Shown in pieces: positions 6,752 to 7,855 of a stretch of 7,855 nt of DNA (its first letter is position 1; each line of letters begins with the position of its first letter). A program made the translations under genes and the position numbers. The DNA is from Euryarchaeota archaeon UBA13 (GTDB lineage: Archaea; Thermoplasmatota; Poseidoniia; Poseidoniales; Poseidoniaceae). Under the pieces are notes generated by a model. The model had not been told where the DNA came from. It worked only from the letters and a program-made list of their open reading frames with translations, and searched no databases. The stretch is from contig DAHU01000011.1 of assembly GCA_002495945.1 (NCBI GenBank), positions 1 to 7,855 of the forward strand, given 5' to 3'.

Positions 6752-7186
6752 TCAGCTTGCTCTTATCCAAGGAACTTCTCTTCCTTTGGCCGACCAAAAC
6801 ATGTGATGAATTGCCTCCACGGCATCCATCAACTCTTGGGCATGTTGAGCCGAAACTTCTACCTTGCAAGCACTACATAGTTTTGCAGCCTGCCAGAATG
6901 TGTTATGCAAATCCGGAATAGTTTCCAAATGGGTTGGCTTGAAAAAGTCGGTCCATAAAACCAGTAATTCTTCCTTGCACTTGTGTGCTTCCTCTTCCTT
7001 GATTGCCGCATATCTGCTCATTGTGTTGATGTATGCGGCTGAGCCGCTATCAGCCGAGTGATTTTCCGCTAATGTAAGCATCTTCTTGGTCATCGATTGT
7101 ACTGCTTCTGCTGCAACTCTAGCACTTGCTGGGTCGTAAACTCCACATGGTCCGTCACAGTGAGCGCTTGCCTCTATTTGGTTCAT
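6752..7186 (-). CDS. sodN: Nickel-containing superoxide dismutase precursor
   Basis: Converts superoxide to oxygen and hydrogen peroxide, probably as a cytoplasmic homohexamer. From the ATG at 7186 it has 144 residues: an 8-residue leader MNQIEASA and a mature chain starting HCDGPCGVYDP. His1, Cys2 and Cys6 of this nickel hook are the metal ligands known from Streptomyces NiSOD, and the Pro5 turn and Tyr9 are kept. The segment LWTDFFKPTHLETIPDLH and the FWSAK end also match the family. The mature chain is 136 residues, somewhat longer than the Streptomyces enzyme (117). The leader ends in Ala-Ser-Ala, a signal-peptidase-like site. A TTG at 7216 would give an 18-residue leader, closer to bacterial leader lengths, but starts only 9 nt after arcC and has no ribosome site; GGTAG 7 nt before the ATG is a weak one. 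Glu17 of the Streptomyces enzyme is Ala here. The cognate protease sodX follows at 4 nt. Confidence 0.95.
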   Translation of the reverse strand: MNQIEASAHCDGPCGVYDPASARVAAEAVQSMTKKMLTLAENHSADSGSAAYINTMSRYAAIKEEEAHKCKEELLVLWTDFFKPTHLETIPDLHNTFWQAAKLCSACKVEVSAQHAQELMDAVEAIHHMFWSAKGREVPWIRAS

Positions 7187-7218
7187 GAGTACTACCAGTT
7201 TGCCCCAACTTATCAATA

Positions 7219-7238
7219 TGTGGTATTATTTTACCACA
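7219..7238. repeat. Perfect 7-bp inverted repeat upstream of sodN, possible operator
   Basis: TGTGGTA (7219-7225) and TACCACA (7232-7238) are perfect inverted arms around the 6-nt spacer TTATTT. The repeat covers the last codons and the stop codon of the carbamate kinase gene and ends 33 nt before the sodN ATG. A TATA-like ATATTGAT (minus strand, 7212-7219) abuts it on the sodN side, about 26-33 nt before that ATG. This geometry suits a regulator site at a sodN promoter, perhaps metal- or redox-responsive. It could instead be a weak hairpin at the arcC 3' end, although no T-tract follows on the minus strand. Nickel-dependent control of sodN is known in Streptomyces (Nur), but this sequence does not match that box. 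Confidence 0.45.
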
Positions 7239-7855
7239 ATTTTAGTTCCGGCCTCACCTCTAAGTGATTTCAGAGCATCACCTGGTTGACAAAGAATAGC
7301 TGTCAGAGAAGGATTGTGTAAAGCAGCCTCCATCAAACTACCTATTTTTGGCCCCATTGAACCACTTGGGAACTCACCATTGGCCATGTATGATTCACAT
7401 TGATCCAAATTCAGCTCTCTGTGAGATACTTCGTCAGGAGTTCCAAATCCTGTTTTAACTGAATCTACCGCTGTTGAAATAATCAAAGCATTGGCGTTCA
7501 GTTTTATTGCGATAAGAGCGGAGAGACGATCTTTGTCGATTACTGCTGGAACTCCGACATAATGATTATCCTGCTTTATCAAAGGAATTCCACCACCGCC
7601 ACCACATATTACCACTGCTCTTAATTCAACGAGTTTTCTAATCACTTCAATATCCAATACGCTCATTGGCATTGGGCTAGCCACCACACGTCGAGGTCCG
7701 TCTATTGTTTCAGCGATATCCCAATCTGCAGTCATCACCAATTTATCGCTTAATATTGGGCCGACTGGTTTGGTTGGTAGCGTAAATCCCGAATCATTAG
7801 AATCAACCTCTACTCTAGTAATTATACAAGCTGTTCGCTCAGGGCGCCTTCTCCT
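7226..7855 (-). CDS. arcC: Carbamate kinase, C-terminal two-thirds (partial)
   Basis: Catalyses reversible phosphate transfer between carbamoyl phosphate and ADP, giving ATP plus carbamate (breaking down to ammonia and CO2), in the cytoplasm. It is usually the last step of arginine deiminase or purine/allantoin-type degradation. The 209 visible residues run off the right edge; the family is about 310 residues, so roughly the first 100 are missing. Visible signatures, numbered from the edge, are TRVEVDSND (13-21), PTKPVGPIL (27-35), RRVVASPMP (55-63), the glycine-rich nucleotide loop GGGGGIP (85-91), AVIDKD (104-109) and FPSGSMGPK (162-170), ending in RGEAGTKIVVK. This order matches the amino-acid-kinase fold of ArcC/YqeA proteins. 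An in-frame TTG at 7741 is internal, not the start. The sodN ATG follows 39 nt downstream. Whether arginine deiminase genes lie upstream cannot be seen. Confidence 0.93.
   Translation of the reverse strand, partial: RRRRPERTACIITRVEVDSNDSGFTLPTKPVGPILSDKLVMTADWDIAETIDGPRRVVASPMPMSVLDIEVIRKLVELRAVVICGGGGGIPLIKQDNHYVGVPAVIDKDRLSALIAIKLNANALIISTAVDSVKTGFGTPDEVSHRELNLDQCESYMANGEFPSGSMGPKIGSLMEAALHNPSLTAILCQPGDALKSLRGEAGTKIVVK

Noticed and set aside
6615..7061. Plus-strand open frames opposite sodX and sodN (6615-6806, 6662-6880, 6864-7061)
   Set aside because: They are antisense to two genes identified by catalytic motifs and have no features of their own.
1..7855. CRISPR arrays, insertion sequences, integrase or attachment sites beside the tRNA
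   Set aside because: No spaced direct repeats or transposase-like reading frames were seen, and the tRNA 3' end runs straight into sodX, leaving no room for an integrated element there.

Overview
The window looks like a compact archaeal chromosome segment, most likely from a marine planktonic Euryarchaeote of the Poseidoniales (Marine Group II) or a close relative. That placement is an inference. It rests on the archaeal-style RNase P RNA, a TATA-like box about 25 nt ahead of a tRNA gene that encodes no CCA, weak or absent Shine-Dalgarno sequences, very short gaps between genes, and a very large secreted multi-domain surface protein with a C-terminal membrane anchor. No 16S gene or other decisive marker is present.

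Layout. Positions 1-207 (+) hold the C-terminal end of a membrane protein, possibly an RND/MMPL-type exporter. One base later, in the opposite direction, lies the RNase P RNA gene (509-209, minus). Upstream of it on the same strand is a giant gene (5536-551, minus; 1661 aa). Its product has an N-terminal signal or anchor segment, a MAM-like domain, a long run of beta-rich Ig-like modules, an EF-hand-type loop, a CARDB-like domain, one C-terminal membrane helix and a Gln/Pro-rich tail. A short divergent promoter region (about 5537-5634) separates it from rpiA (5635-6342, plus), which is followed by tRNA-Lys(CUU) (6389-6462, plus) with its own TATA-like box.

The right end is a minus-strand cluster: carbamate kinase (partial, enters from the right edge), nickel superoxide dismutase sodN, and its maturation protease sodX. 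SodN has the nickel-hook sequence directly after an Ala-Ser-Ala leader end. SodX is a small S26-type serine protease with the Ser/Lys dyad and no membrane anchor. Together they form a complete two-gene antioxidant module, in which SodX would expose the His1 needed to bind nickel. A perfect inverted repeat spans the carbamate kinase stop codon just upstream of sodN and may be an operator.

The most interesting points are the actinobacterial-looking NiSOD/SodX pair in an apparently archaeal genome, the inverted repeat in front of it, a substituted second-sphere residue (Glu17 to Ala) in the NiSOD, the architecture of the giant surface protein, and the 0-1 nt convergent junctions between RNA genes and protein genes. 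No mobile element, CRISPR array or clearly new system is visible.
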